DNA from: Mammaliicoccus vitulinus | Lineage (GTDB): Bacteria > Bacillota > Bacilli > Staphylococcales > Staphylococcaceae | DNA length: 64,000 nucleotides | Assembly: GCF_029024305.1 (NCBI RefSeq) | Contig: NZ_CP118974.1 | Coordinates: forward strand, 310,001-374,000 | Reading direction: 5' to 3' | Part shown: piece after piece, positions 7,752 to 16,552 of the stretch | How positions within the stretch are numbered: position 1 is the first letter of the stretch | Layout of the letters: every line of letters begins with the position of its first letter | Notes under the pieces: generated by a model | Seen by the model: only the letters and a program-made list of their open reading frames with translations | The model's database searches: none | Told to the model about the DNA's origin: nothing | Position numbers and translations under genes: made by a program

Positions 7752-9245
7752 ATGAAACAAGATTCCAAAGATTTAAAAGAAACTTTGTTAAATAATAAAC
7801 ATAATAGATTAAATCATGATACTTTTGATTTGAATGTTGCCTTAGAAGAAATTCTTAATTCAGTAGGTTATTCAACTGCTGATAGTGGTGGGAAAGTGAC
7901 TTTTTACGGTAAAGATCCGATTATGCCAAGTACTTTAAGGATTGCAGGATTAGCAGGTTTAGGACTAGCAGCCAAATCGGTTGCATTAGCACATCTATGG
8001 CAAGTTAGAGGAGGAAAAGGCCAAGATATATATGTCGATATAAGAAAAGCTGTGAAAAGACTATCTCCATTTTATGAGCGTAAATGGGAAACTTTAAATG
8101 GATTTCCGGCTAAAAGCCAAGAAGATCCTCATACACCCTTTAGATTTAGCTTTTATGAAACGAAAGATAATAGATGGGTAATGCCATTAAACCCATACCC
8201 GAATGCGAAAGAACATGTATTGGATTTATTAAATTGTCGTGGCTCTAAAGAAGCGGTTACTGAAGCAATTAAGCAGTGGAATGGGCATGATTTAGAAGAA
8301 GCAGGTTCCAAAAAAGGAATCGTGATGCCTCTCGTGCGTTCACTGGAAGAATTTATAGAAGAAGAACAATTTAAGCATGTTGCAGAATCAGAACTTATTG
8401 AAATAAAAAAAATTGGTGAATCTGACCCTAAACCATTTACAGAAAATCCAGAACAGCCATTAAGTGGTATACGCGCTTTAGGTATGGGGCACGTTATTGC
8501 TGGTGCAGGATTAGGTAGAGGACTTGCTTTACATGGTGCGGATGTATTAAATGTATGGAGACCAACAGAGCTTGAAGTTGAAACAATGTATTTAACATCA
8601 AATGTAGGTATGCGTTCAACGTATTTAGATATTAAGCATCAACCTTCTCATAGAGCTCAATTGGATGAATTATTAAATGATGCAGATGTGTTTTTTATAA
8701 ATAAAAGACACGGATTTATGGAAGAATATCAACTTACAGCACAAGAATTAGCTGAACAACATCCTGGTATAATCCATGCTTCTGTAAATTTACATGGACA
8801 TACAGGTCCGTGGGCTAATAGAAATGGATTTGATCAAACTGCAGGTAGCGTGACCGGCGTCATGACTTTAGAAGGAACAGATGAGAAACCTGAACTACCT
8901 CCAATCGTAGTTGTGAATGACTATGTTATTTCTTGGTTGTTAGAATTAGGGACAATTAAAGCTTTAGAAAGAAGAGCTGTAGAAGGCGGTAGTTATAGTG
9001 TGTCTGTTTCATTAAGTAAAGTTTCAGCATATTTAATGTCTTTAGGTATCTTTGATAAAGCATATGCTCAAGAAGCATCTAATAGTAACGAGGAACATCG
9101 CATCGTTGCACCTGAGCAATTTGAAGCGGAAACACCTTTAGGCACATACGTAGGTGTAACGGATCAAGTCGAAATGTCTGAAACACCTGGTAAATATGAC
9201 ACAGTGTTAATGGTAAGAGGTTCAGATAAACCCGTTTGGAAATAA
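7752..9245 (+). CDS. family III (CaiB/BaiF) CoA-transferase
   Basis: 497 residues, starting at ATG 7752 behind AAGGAGGAG. Residues from about 235 onward carry the class III CoA-transferase fold: GIRALGMGHVIAGAGLGRGL, a Rossmann-like segment with ADVLNVWRP, and NRNGFDQTAG whose Asp is the family's catalytic residue. The first 230 residues are a helical extension with DPHTPFRFSFYETKD. Such enzymes move CoA between carboxylic acids by an enzyme-anhydride mechanism. The longer-than-usual length suggests a subgroup of unknown substrate. Probably controlled by the divergent TetR protein. Confidence 0.85.
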   Translation: MKQDSKDLKETLLNNKHNRLNHDTFDLNVALEEILNSVGYSTADSGGKVTFYGKDPIMPSTLRIAGLAGLGLAAKSVALAHLWQVRGGKGQDIYVDIRKAVKRLSPFYERKWETLNGFPAKSQEDPHTPFRFSFYETKDNRWVMPLNPYPNAKEHVLDLLNCRGSKEAVTEAIKQWNGHDLEEAGSKKGIVMPLVRSLEEFIEEEQFKHVAESELIEIKKIGESDPKPFTENPEQPLSGIRALGMGHVIAGAGLGRGLALHGADVLNVWRPTELEVETMYLTSNVGMRSTYLDIKHQPSHRAQLDELLNDADVFFINKRHGFMEEYQLTAQELAEQHPGIIHASVNLHGHTGPWANRNGFDQTAGSVTGVMTLEGTDEKPELPPIVVVNDYVISWLLELGTIKALERRAVEGGSYSVSVSLSKVSAYLMSLGIFDKAYAQEASNSNEEHRIVAPEQFEAETPLGTYVGVTDQVEMSETPGKYDTVLMVRGSDKPVWK

Positions 9246-9263
9246 TGATATAAAGCTATAAAA

Positions 9264-9303
9264 AAGCCGATAGATGAGCATGACAAATGCTCTCTATCGG
9301 CTT
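9264..9303. terminator. bidirectional terminator
   Basis: AAGCCGATAGATGAGCA pairs with TGCTCTCTATCGGCTT across a seven-base loop, with A/T tracts on both sides. It is shared by the convergent CoA-transferase and monooxygenase genes. Confidence 0.88.
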
Positions 9304-9320
9304 AAAATTTATTTATTTAT

Positions 9321-9608
9321 TTATTCTTTGCTTAAACTCACTTTAATATCAGAAGGTCCAGCAAGTAATGGTTTGACACTGCTAAAGAAAGTTTGGAAAT
9401 GCTCACTATTATTATGAGATTCTATAGCTTCTTGGCTTTCCCATATTTCGTACATTAAATAAGTGTTTTCATTTTCTGTAGCTTTAAAGTGTTCGTAACC
9501 GATGTTGCCTGCTTCATTTCTTGACGCTTCAACTAAATCTTTAACTAATGATTCATATTGTTCAACAGATTGTGCTTGAACTTGGAATTTAGCATTTATG
9601 ATAATCAT
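9321..9608 (-). CDS. ABM-fold monooxygenase (YgiN-like)
   Basis: 95 residues, one dimeric alpha/beta-barrel domain. The N-terminus IIINAKFQVQAQSVEQYESL, then NIGYEHFKATENENTYLMYEIWES and SEHFQTFF, are the usual order of the antibiotic biosynthesis monooxygenase family, whose small members include quinol monooxygenase YgiN and the haem-degrading IsdG. It lacks an obvious IsdG Asn/Trp/His set, so a quinone or electrophile role is more likely than haem degradation. Ribosome site AGAGG is present. Monocistronic. Confidence 0.8.
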   Translation of the reverse strand: MIIINAKFQVQAQSVEQYESLVKDLVEASRNEAGNIGYEHFKATENENTYLMYEIWESQEAIESHNNSEHFQTFFSSVKPLLAGPSDIKVSLSKE

Positions 9609-9708
9609 AAAAAAACCTCTTTCTCTCTATCAATTTTAATTACTATAGATGCATCATGACAGAATAAAAAAGAATTGTAAATTTTGAAAGCTTGGAATTT
9701 TAATATTT

Positions 9709-11088
9709 TTATTCAGCTTTTAATTTCGAATGTTTAATGCCATAAGAAAAGTAAACGATGATTCCTAAAATAAACCAAATCATAAATGCTATCCATGTTG
9801 TACGGGATAAGTTTGTCATAAGATATAAACATATGCCAAAAGATACTAGAGGTAATACAGGATAGAATGGCACATTAAATCCTTCTGTTGGAAGTGTATG
9901 ATTTCTTCTTAGGAACAATACACCTATTGAAACTGTACAGAAAGCAAACAATGTTCCGATATTAATTAATGAAGCGAGTTGTGATAGAGGTACAAGACCT
10001 GACACAACGCCCATAGATATTGTGAGTATAATTGTATTGTGTACCGGCGTTTGTTTTTCGTTTGTTTTCGATAATACTTTTGGCAATAATCCATCTCTGC
10101 TCATTGCAAATATTAAACGTGTACCACCATAAGACATCACAAATATGACTGTTGTCATACCTACTATCGCGCCTAATGATAAAAATCCTGCAATCCAATT
10201 TTGATTAATCGATTGTAGTGCAAAAGCTACAGGTGCGCCAACGCCTTCTAATCGCTGATACGGCACAACACCAGTTAGAACAGCAGAAACAATAATATAC
10301 AAGATTGTACAAATTGTTAATGCACTTATAATACCTATTGGCATATTTTTTTGAGGATTTTTAACTTCTTCAGCTGCTGATGATACAGCATCAAAGCCAA
10401 TGTAAGCAAAAAATACCATTGATGCACCAGTTAATACACCATTGAAACCGAATGGTAAGAAAGGCGTCCAATTTTCAGGTTTAACATAGAAGACACCTAC
10501 GATAATAAATAATAAAACCACCAAAATTTTAATAATAACCATAATATTATTAATTCGAGTAGATTCTCTTACGCCATTAACTAATAATGCACCGATGATG
10601 ATAATAATTAAAAAAGACAGTAAATCGAAGTATTGACCGCTACTAGGATCATATGATCCAGATAATGCTTTTACTAAATGAATATCCATACCGGATAATA
10701 AATTGATCACATATGACGACCAACCACTAGCTACAGCAGCTATTGCCAATCCATATTCTAACAATAATGCCCAACCTAATATCCAAGCGATACCTTCACC
10801 GAAAACATAATAACTATATGTATAGGCGCTTCCTGCTTGAGGAATTTTTGATGAAAATTCTGAGTAACATAATGCTGCTAAACCACATCCAATTGCAGCA
10901 ATAATAAATGAAATCATAATTCCTGGACCTGTAATAGTTGAAGATATTTCACCTGGTAAAATAAAGATACCACTACCTACAACAGCACCGACCCCAAGCA
11001 TTGTTAAATCAAATGCGCCGAGTGTTTTTTTAAGTTTTTTATTTGATTGAGAAGAAAGCCACTGTTTCTTCTTGAAAAATTGATTCAT
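9709..11088 (-). CDS. APC-superfamily amino acid permease (YfnA/CAT-like)
   Basis: 459 residues, about 12 helices. The first helix motif GVGAVVGSGIFILPG with TGPG, the helix 6 segment FFAYIGFDAVSSAAEEVKNP and FAMSRDGLLPKV are diagnostic of the cationic amino acid transporter-like branch of APC permeases (Bacillus YfnA, MetP/AlaP relatives). ATG follows GGAGGTG. No metabolic gene is adjacent, so the amino acid transported cannot be named. Confidence 0.88.
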   Translation of the reverse strand: MNQFFKKKQWLSSQSNKKLKKTLGAFDLTMLGVGAVVGSGIFILPGEISSTITGPGIMISFIIAAIGCGLAALCYSEFSSKIPQAGSAYTYSYYVFGEGIAWILGWALLLEYGLAIAAVASGWSSYVINLLSGMDIHLVKALSGSYDPSSGQYFDLLSFLIIIIIGALLVNGVRESTRINNIMVIIKILVVLLFIIVGVFYVKPENWTPFLPFGFNGVLTGASMVFFAYIGFDAVSSAAEEVKNPQKNMPIGIISALTICTILYIIVSAVLTGVVPYQRLEGVGAPVAFALQSINQNWIAGFLSLGAIVGMTTVIFVMSYGGTRLIFAMSRDGLLPKVLSKTNEKQTPVHNTIILTISMGVVSGLVPLSQLASLINIGTLFAFCTVSIGVLFLRRNHTLPTEGFNVPFYPVLPLVSFGICLYLMTNLSRTTWIAFMIWFILGIIVYFSYGIKHSKLKAE

Positions 11089-11257
11089 GTTGCACCTCCG
11101 GCAGATAATTATACATAGATTTATCTAAAAATTCTATATGTTTAAATAATTAGATTAGTGTAATTTTATTTCTAAAAAGGAATTAATGTGTACTTATTTT
11201 GAATATTTAGTGAAGTTTAAGGGAAAGTAATTAAATATGAGGAAATATTTAAAGGTT

Positions 11258-11270
11258 AAACAGACTGTTT
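11258..11270. promoter_or_regulatory. dyad AAACAgacTGTTT upstream of the MDR gene
   Basis: A perfect 5+3+5 dyad lies about 90 bases before the oxidoreductase start, inside the 268-base divergent region with the permease. TetR-type quinone sensors use such dyads, but no regulator gene is adjacent. Confidence 0.35.
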
Positions 11271-11356
11271 GACTAACTTAAATATCAAGTCTAATATTTA
11301 CTATCGTGAAGAAAAAGGATATAAAAATTTTTAATAATAAATGAGGAGGAACAATC

Positions 11357-12361
11357 ATGAAAAATGAACAAATCGTATTAGCTAAAAGAACAGAAGGTAT
11401 TCCTCAAGATGAAGTATTTAGATATGAAGATATAGAAGTAAGAGAACCAAATAACGACGAAGTATTATTAAAAACGATATATGTATCGGTAGATCCTTAT
11501 ATGAGAGGTAGAATGAATGATTCAAAAAGTTATACACAGTCATATGAAATAGATAAACCTTTTAACGGACATATTGTTGCAGAAGTCGTTCAGTCAAACT
11601 CAAGTGAATTGCAAGAAGGAGATATTGTAACGGGAATATTACCTTGGCAAAAATATATTACAATTAACCAAAAATATGTAACTAAAATAGCATCTGACGA
11701 AGTGCCATTATACCTATATTTAAGTGTACTAGGTATGCCAGGCATGACTGCTTATCAAGGATTGTTGAAAATTGGTAAACCTCAAGAAGGAGAAACAGTT
11801 GTTGTTTCAGCAGCTTCAGGAGCAGTAGGATCAGTAGTTGGACAAATTGCTAAACTTAAAGGCGCTCATGTAGTTGGTATAGCAGGTGGTTCAGAAAAAG
11901 TGAATTATTTAACGGAAACATTAGGTTTCGATGAAGGTATAGATTATAAGAAAGATAATTTTGCTGAAGAACTTGAAAAAGCAGTGCCAAACGGAATCGA
12001 TGTATATTTCGAAAATGTAGGCGGAGAACTTTCTGACGAAGTATTTAAACACCTTAATAAATTTGCACGAATTCCAGTATGTGGTGCAATATCTTCATAT
12101 AATCTTAAAGGAGAAGATATTGGTCCTCGTATTCAGCAAGTTCTTATCAAGAGCCAAGCACTTATGCAAGGCTTTATAGTTGCGCAATTTAACGAAGATG
12201 TTAAAGAAGCTAGTGAACAATTGGCGCAATGGGTGCAAGAAGGTAAAATTAAATCAGAAGTAACAATAGATGAAGGATTTGACCAAATACCAAACGCATT
12301 CCGTAAATTATTTACAGGTGATAACTTTGGTAAACAAGTTATTAAAGTAGCAGATTTATAA
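11357..12361 (+). CDS. NADP-dependent MDR oxidoreductase (YfmJ/CurA type)
   Basis: 334 residues. Medium-chain dehydrogenase/reductase without catalytic zinc ligands: N-terminal GroES-like domain with VSVDPYMRGRMND, then a nucleotide domain with SAASGAVGSVVGQIAKLKGA (residues about 155-175) and ENVGGE. These are the marks of the leukotriene B4 12-hydroxydehydrogenase/alkenal reductase group, which reduces alpha,beta-unsaturated carbonyls with NADPH. GAGGAGG precedes the ATG. Detoxification of reactive aldehydes or quinones is the expected role. Confidence 0.88.
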   Translation: MKNEQIVLAKRTEGIPQDEVFRYEDIEVREPNNDEVLLKTIYVSVDPYMRGRMNDSKSYTQSYEIDKPFNGHIVAEVVQSNSSELQEGDIVTGILPWQKYITINQKYVTKIASDEVPLYLYLSVLGMPGMTAYQGLLKIGKPQEGETVVVSAASGAVGSVVGQIAKLKGAHVVGIAGGSEKVNYLTETLGFDEGIDYKKDNFAEELEKAVPNGIDVYFENVGGELSDEVFKHLNKFARIPVCGAISSYNLKGEDIGPRIQQVLIKSQALMQGFIVAQFNEDVKEASEQLAQWVQEGKIKSEVTIDEGFDQIPNAFRKLFTGDNFGKQVIKVADL

Positions 12362-12386
12362 AAATTAAAAAACAATTTAGGAGTCT

Positions 12387-12453
12387 GGGACATAAATACC
12401 TAAACTCAAAATATAAGATCTCTTCATTAGGCAATTGCCTAGTGAAGAGATCT
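12387..12453 (+). terminator. family E tag and terminator
   Basis: The tag GGGACATAAAT (12387-12397) is followed by a hairpin of AGATCTCTTCATTAGGCA with its near-complement and a T-run (12416-12457). Downstream, TTTTAAAATCGTAGAG is the vestigial edge of a family A element. Confidence 0.85.
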
Positions 12454-12601
12454 TTTTATATTTTAAAATCGTAGAGAACGTAACCAAGAGAAATTAGGAT
12501 TACGTTGTTCAATGATTGTTACGGCCAAAACGCACGAAGACTTGATATGCTCCCTTCAAAGTAGACAGTTAAAAACAAAACTTTGAAGGGAGTTTTTATA
12601 T

Positions 12602-13327
12602 ATGAAGAGAAAAATAAAGTTATCTGTTGAGACATTTTTAAAATTATTTGAAATAGTTGAGGATGGTTATAGTTTTGAAACTGCTTTAAGAAAACTTGAT
12701 TTGAACTATAATTCTAAAGAATTAAGATACAAATATCATATGTATCTTGAACACGGGATAGATATTCTAATACCACATGCTTCTAGACCCAAATATTCAA
12801 GGAAGTTAAAAGAGAAGGTAGCTCAAGATTATTTAAACAAAGGTATTTCACTAGAAGGTTTAGCTATTAGATATAACATAAGAAGTAAATCAACTGTACG
12901 TCAGTGGATAATTCAGTATACTGAGGGTAAGAAAAATAAATCACATGAACCCGAGGTGTATATCGTGAATCCTAAAAAAACGACATTAGAAGAAAGAATT
13001 GAGATTGTAAAATACTGCTTAGATCACAATATAACGTACAAAGAAGCTTCTGAAAAATTCAATTTAAAATATAGCCAACTTTACAGTTGGATTCAAAAGT
13101 ATAAAGAACATGGTAAAGATGGTCTTATTGATGGTCGAGGTAAAGGTAAGCCACAAAGCATCATGACACCAGAAGAAGAGTTGAATGCGCGTATAAAAGC
13201 ACTTGAAGAAAGAAATAAATATTTAGAAATGGAAAACGAAGTATTAAAAAAAGAGGAAGAGATCGAGAGGCAGTTGATGAAACAAAAATCAGGCAAGAAG
13301 CATCGTACAAAACGGTCAAATCGCTAA
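12602..13327 (+). CDS. IS3-family transposase OrfA
   Basis: 241 residues, longer than the usual 100-170 residue OrfA and typical of the IS150 group. It contains tandem helix-turn-helix units: SFETALRKLDLNYNSKELRY, ISLEGLAIRYNIRSKSTVRQW and ITYKEASEKFNLKYSQLYSW, which bind the terminal repeats. A leucine-zipper-like coiled coil follows (about residues 195-225). A run of seven A at 13246-13252 (frame TTA AAA AAA GAG) can drive -1 slippage into OrfB. Confidence 0.92.
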   Translation: MKRKIKLSVETFLKLFEIVEDGYSFETALRKLDLNYNSKELRYKYHMYLEHGIDILIPHASRPKYSRKLKEKVAQDYLNKGISLEGLAIRYNIRSKSTVRQWIIQYTEGKKNKSHEPEVYIVNPKKTTLEERIEIVKYCLDHNITYKEASEKFNLKYSQLYSWIQKYKEHGKDGLIDGRGKGKPQSIMTPEEELNARIKALEERNKYLEMENEVLKKEEEIERQLMKQKSGKKHRTKRSNR

Positions 13328-14139
13328 AAGATACTTATCCAATAGTATGGTTATGCCAAGTACTAGAAATTTCTAGAGCGAGTTATTATAAGTGGATGAG
13401 CCGAAAGGCACCACGATTAGAACAGGAAAACAAAGAATTAATCGGCGATATCATAGATATATTTAATAAGTATGAAGGCATTTATGGTTATAGACGTATA
13501 TACATTTATATTAGATTAAAGCTACAGAAAAAAGTTAATCACAAACGTATATACAGACTAATGAAACAAATAGGTTTAAAAGCTGTTATCAGAAGAAAGC
13601 GAAAGAAATATATAAAGAGCACACCTTTCTATGTCGCAGAAAATGTACTTAATCGCGAATTTAATGAAACAGTTCCAAATAAAAAATGGTTAACTGATGT
13701 GACTGAATTCAGATTGAAAACCGGGCAGAAAGCTTATTTAAGTGCAATTTATGATCTTGGTAGTAAAAAAATAATCAGTCATGAAATCAATTTATCCAAC
13801 AATAATGAGTTTGTATTTAAAACCATAAAAAAAGCAATAAGAGGCAAAAATACCAAGGGTATTTTATTGCATAGTGATAGAGGCTATCAATATACAAGTC
13901 CATCATTCAAAGAGATTTTAAAAGAAAACGGCATGATTCAAAGTATGTCTCGTGTAAGCAAGTGCATTGATAATGGACCTATGGAGAATGTATGGGGCAT
14001 AATAAAAAGCGAATTATTTAAAGGAAGTAAGATGCATAGTTTTGAAAATATTGATAAAGCAAAGCATAGTATCAATCAATACATTAAGTTTTTTAATGAA
14101 GATCGAATTACATTAAAAATGGCTGCCCTCATAGCTTAA
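13216..14139 (+). CDS. IS3-family transposase OrfB (DDE integrase), -1 frame
   Basis: The frame is open from 13216 and overlaps OrfA by about 110 bases with no good independent start until ATG 13396, so it is probably made as an OrfAB fusion by -1 frameshifting at the A7 run. It has HTH_21 (YGYRRIYIYIRLK), then the rve core with catalytic Asp in WLTDVTEF, Asp in LLHSDRGYQYTS and Glu in PMENVWGIIKSE. The C-terminus ends early at ITLKMAALIA without the common SPxxYR tail, so slight truncation is possible although the IS ends are intact. Confidence 0.88.
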
Positions 14140-14453
14140 ATATGAAGACAGCCCAAATTTCATTTTTTAGTTGTCTACTTGACAGGGTGCAGTTCAACTT
14201 AGAAGATATCGTGCGATTTTGGTAAAATCTGGATAAAACGCACGAAGACTCAAAAGATATCGTGCGAGTTTGTTAAATACTGGATAAAACGCACGAAGAC
14301 TCAAAAGATATCGTGCGATTTTGGAAAATACTGGATAAAACGCACGAAGACTCAGAAGATATCGTGCGATTTTGGTAAATATTGGATAAAATGCACGAAG
14401 ACTCGAAAGATATCGTGCGATTTTGGTAAAGAGATCTACAGTAAATAAATTTC

Positions 14454-14485
14454 CTGAGCTTAATGGATATCAACATTAAGCTCAG
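14454..14485. terminator. CTGAGCTTAATG hairpin
   Basis: CTGAGCTTAATG and CATTAAGCTCAG pair perfectly around an eight-base loop just past the family C array. There is no T-run, so it may be only a structural or incomplete terminator. The remainder of 14140-14627 holds the IS end, the array and the promoter region of the next gene. Confidence 0.45.
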
Positions 14486-14627
14486 ACTACTCCTTTATAG
14501 ACATATCTTTTCGTGTGATATGTTGGCAGTATGAACATCCGGAATTTAAAAGATATTCAATTTAGGATTGTATAAATATAGCAAGAAGTAGATAATATTA
14601 TTTAATAGAGAAAAAGAGGTGCGTAAA

Positions 14628-15809
14628 TTGTCATCTAGTAAAGCTTATAAACAACTATTATTAGGTATGTTATCACTTTTTATCGTTATGGCGATTGGTC
14701 GATTTTCATACACGCCCGTTTTACCTTTCATGCAAAAAGCAACTCATTTAAGCAATCAAGATGCTGGACTATTGGCGACGATTAATTATTTAGGTTATTT
14801 AATCGGTGCCATGATTCCGACTTTCTTGATTATGAAAAGTAAGGTTATTGATTTAAAAATATACTTATTAATAAACATTATTTCTGTATTGTTGATGGGT
14901 TTTACACATGACTTTGTAACGTGGAATATTTTAAGATTTGTAGCCGGTATTACAAGTGGTACTGTATTTGTGCTTGCTTCTAATGTTGTATTAGAATCTT
15001 TAAATAAAGGTGGCAAGTCTCATTTATCTGGGTTCTTATATAGTGGCGTGGGTATTGGAATATTTACGAGCAGTATCTTTGTTCAACTGTATACGGATAG
15101 CGAAACATGGGCATCTACATGGATCATATTAGGTGTCGCATCTTTAGTGATGGGGTCAGTTGTTATTTTCTTAATGAAAGATATTAAAGAACCTATAAAT
15201 TTAGAGAACAAGAACTTAAATGTAAATAATAAAAGTGAAGCATATACAAAGTGGTTTATGGTATTCTTCTCAATTGCTTATTTATTAGAAGGTGCGGGAT
15301 ATATTGTAACAGGTACATTCTTAGTGGCAATTGTTGAATCTATTCCAAATCTGAAAGGATATGCTGCGTTAAGTTGGATGTTTGTAGGTTTAGCGGCAAT
15401 ACCATCTTGTATATTATGGTCTATTTTAGGAAATAAAATTGGGTTTATTAAAGCAATCTATCTAGCATTTATACTCCAATTTATAGGCGTCATATTACCA
15501 GTATTTTCACATAACACTGTAAGTTTAATTATCAGTTCATGTTTGTTTGGAGGAACTTTCTTAGGCTTAACGACGCTATTTATGTCACGAGGCCAATTAA
15601 TGAGTGCAATTTCAGGTAAAAATTTAGTAGCGTTATTAACATTTATCTACAGTCTTGGGCAAGTAATAGCGCCTTACTTTGCAGGAATATTAATTGGAGA
15701 TACAGATAATTACAATGGTGCACTTATTTTTGCGTCATCGTTGTTAGTACTAGCAATAGTTGCTATATTTATAAGCCAAAGACCAGTTCAGAAGAAGTTG
15801 AAGAAGTAG
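14628..15809 (+). CDS. YbfB/YjiJ-family MFS transporter
   Basis: About 393 residues, 12 membrane segments. The start MAIGRFSYTPVLPFMQKATHLS, then NYLGYLIGA, is characteristic of the YbfB/YjiJ branch of the major facilitator superfamily, whose substrates are mostly unknown. TTG at 14628 is preferred, since AGAGGTG lies six bases upstream; the in-frame GTG at 14619 overlaps that site. The gene is monocistronic; the small DUF2200 gene follows after about 130 bases. Confidence 0.82.
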   Translation: MSSSKAYKQLLLGMLSLFIVMAIGRFSYTPVLPFMQKATHLSNQDAGLLATINYLGYLIGAMIPTFLIMKSKVIDLKIYLLINIISVLLMGFTHDFVTWNILRFVAGITSGTVFVLASNVVLESLNKGGKSHLSGFLYSGVGIGIFTSSIFVQLYTDSETWASTWIILGVASLVMGSVVIFLMKDIKEPINLENKNLNVNNKSEAYTKWFMVFFSIAYLLEGAGYIVTGTFLVAIVESIPNLKGYAALSWMFVGLAAIPSCILWSILGNKIGFIKAIYLAFILQFIGVILPVFSHNTVSLIISSCLFGGTFLGLTTLFMSRGQLMSAISGKNLVALLTFIYSLGQVIAPYFAGILIGDTDNYNGALIFASSLLVLAIVAIFISQRPVQKKLKK

Positions 15810-15936
15810 GAGAAACCCAAAAACACATAGTAAAAATAAATGACCTATTGAAGAATATTGACGATGAACAAGTTCTTGAATGTGAAGTGAAATTCCAATT
15901 TTGTATATAAAAAAGAAAAAGAAGAGAGGCATAAAT

Positions 15937-16293
15937 ATGAAGAATGAAAAAATATACACGATGTCTGTATCAAGCGTATACCCGAACTACGTTGCTAAAG
16001 TAGAGAAAAAAGGAAAAACCAAAAACGACGTAGATGAAATTATCAATTGGCTCACGGGATATAGTCAGCAGGAATTAGAAGAAATATTAGCAAACAAAAT
16101 TGATTTTGAAACATTCTTTAAAGAAGCACCGAATAAAAATCCTAATAGAAAACTAATTAAAGGTGTTATATGTGGCATACGCGTTGAAGAAATCGAAGAA
16201 CCACTCATGCAAGAAATCAGATATTTAGACAAATTGGTTGATGAGCTAGCAAGAGGAAAGAAGAAGGAGAACATATTTAGAAAAGAGAAGTAA
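15937..16293 (+). CDS. DUF2200 family protein
   Basis: 118 residues, soluble. The N-terminus [21 protein letters not shown] followed by [13 protein letters not shown] and [21 protein letters not shown] is the recognisable core of DUF2200, a conserved family of unknown function found in staphylococci and enterobacteria. ATG at 15937 follows AGAGAGG. No partner genes are evident. No function is proposed. Confidence 0.8.
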   Translation: MKNEKIYTMSVSSVYPNYVAKVEKKGKTKNDVDEIINWLTGYSQQELEEILANKIDFETFFKEAPNKNPNRKLIKGVICGIRVEEIEEPLMQEIRYLDKLVDELARGKKKENIFRKEK

Positions 16294-16319
16294 TTCAACT
16301 ATGTATTCTATTAAAAGTT

Positions 16320-16446
16320 ATGAAAATAAAACAAATTAGCCTTCTTACTGAATGCGTTCTTTATCAAACACCACGGATATAGAGTGCGCATTGATGATAT
16401 AGAACATTATTTATCAGGATATGTACAGTATCAGAAGGTGTTTAAA
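16320..16446 (+). pseudogene. possible decayed short gene
   Basis: ATG at 16320 gives a frame that stops after 20 codons; one frame over, a protein-like stretch runs [20 protein letters not shown] and on to QYQKVFK before a stop at 16444. The join suggests a frameshifted gene of about 42 codons. There is no convincing ribosome site and I do not recognise the family, so this is tentative. Confidence 0.3.
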
Positions 16447-16552
16447 TGATATTAACCGACTCAAATAGCTGTTTCACTATGATATTGCTATCATCTTTTT
16501 AATGGTATAAAATATTGTAAAAATAACAATATTTGGTTGAAAAGGAATGGTA

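Larger units (their letters stand above)
12543..14196 (+). mobile_element. IS3-family (IS150 group) insertion sequence, 1654 bp
   Basis: Imperfect terminal inverted repeats of about 30 bases begin TGATATGCTCCCTTCAAAG on the left and TGAACTGCACCCTGTCAAG on the right (read inward), then share TAGACA and an A-run. A 3-base direct duplication ACT (12540-12542 and 14197-14199) flanks it, the size typical of IS3 elements. Two overlapping transposase frames lie inside. The element looks complete and is inserted in a family C repeat unit. Confidence 0.92.
12531..14430 (+). repeat. family C array, five 51-bp units, split by an IS
   Basis: Units begin at 12531 (interrupted), 14239, 14290, 14341 and 14392. 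Each contains the dyad CGCACGA ... TCGTGCG around AGACTCAAAAGATA, then a TTTTGGTAAATACTGGATAAAA spacer-like half. The IS occupies 12543-14196. If it and one copy of the ACT duplication are removed, the first unit reads continuously and the 51-base phase to the next unit is exact. Confidence 0.88.

Noticed and set aside
15790-15909. Protein-like frame overlapping the end of the YbfB-type gene (SSEEVEEVGETQKHIVKIND and on)
   Set aside because: No start codon of its own and only about 38 codons; could be a remnant but cannot be supported as a gene.
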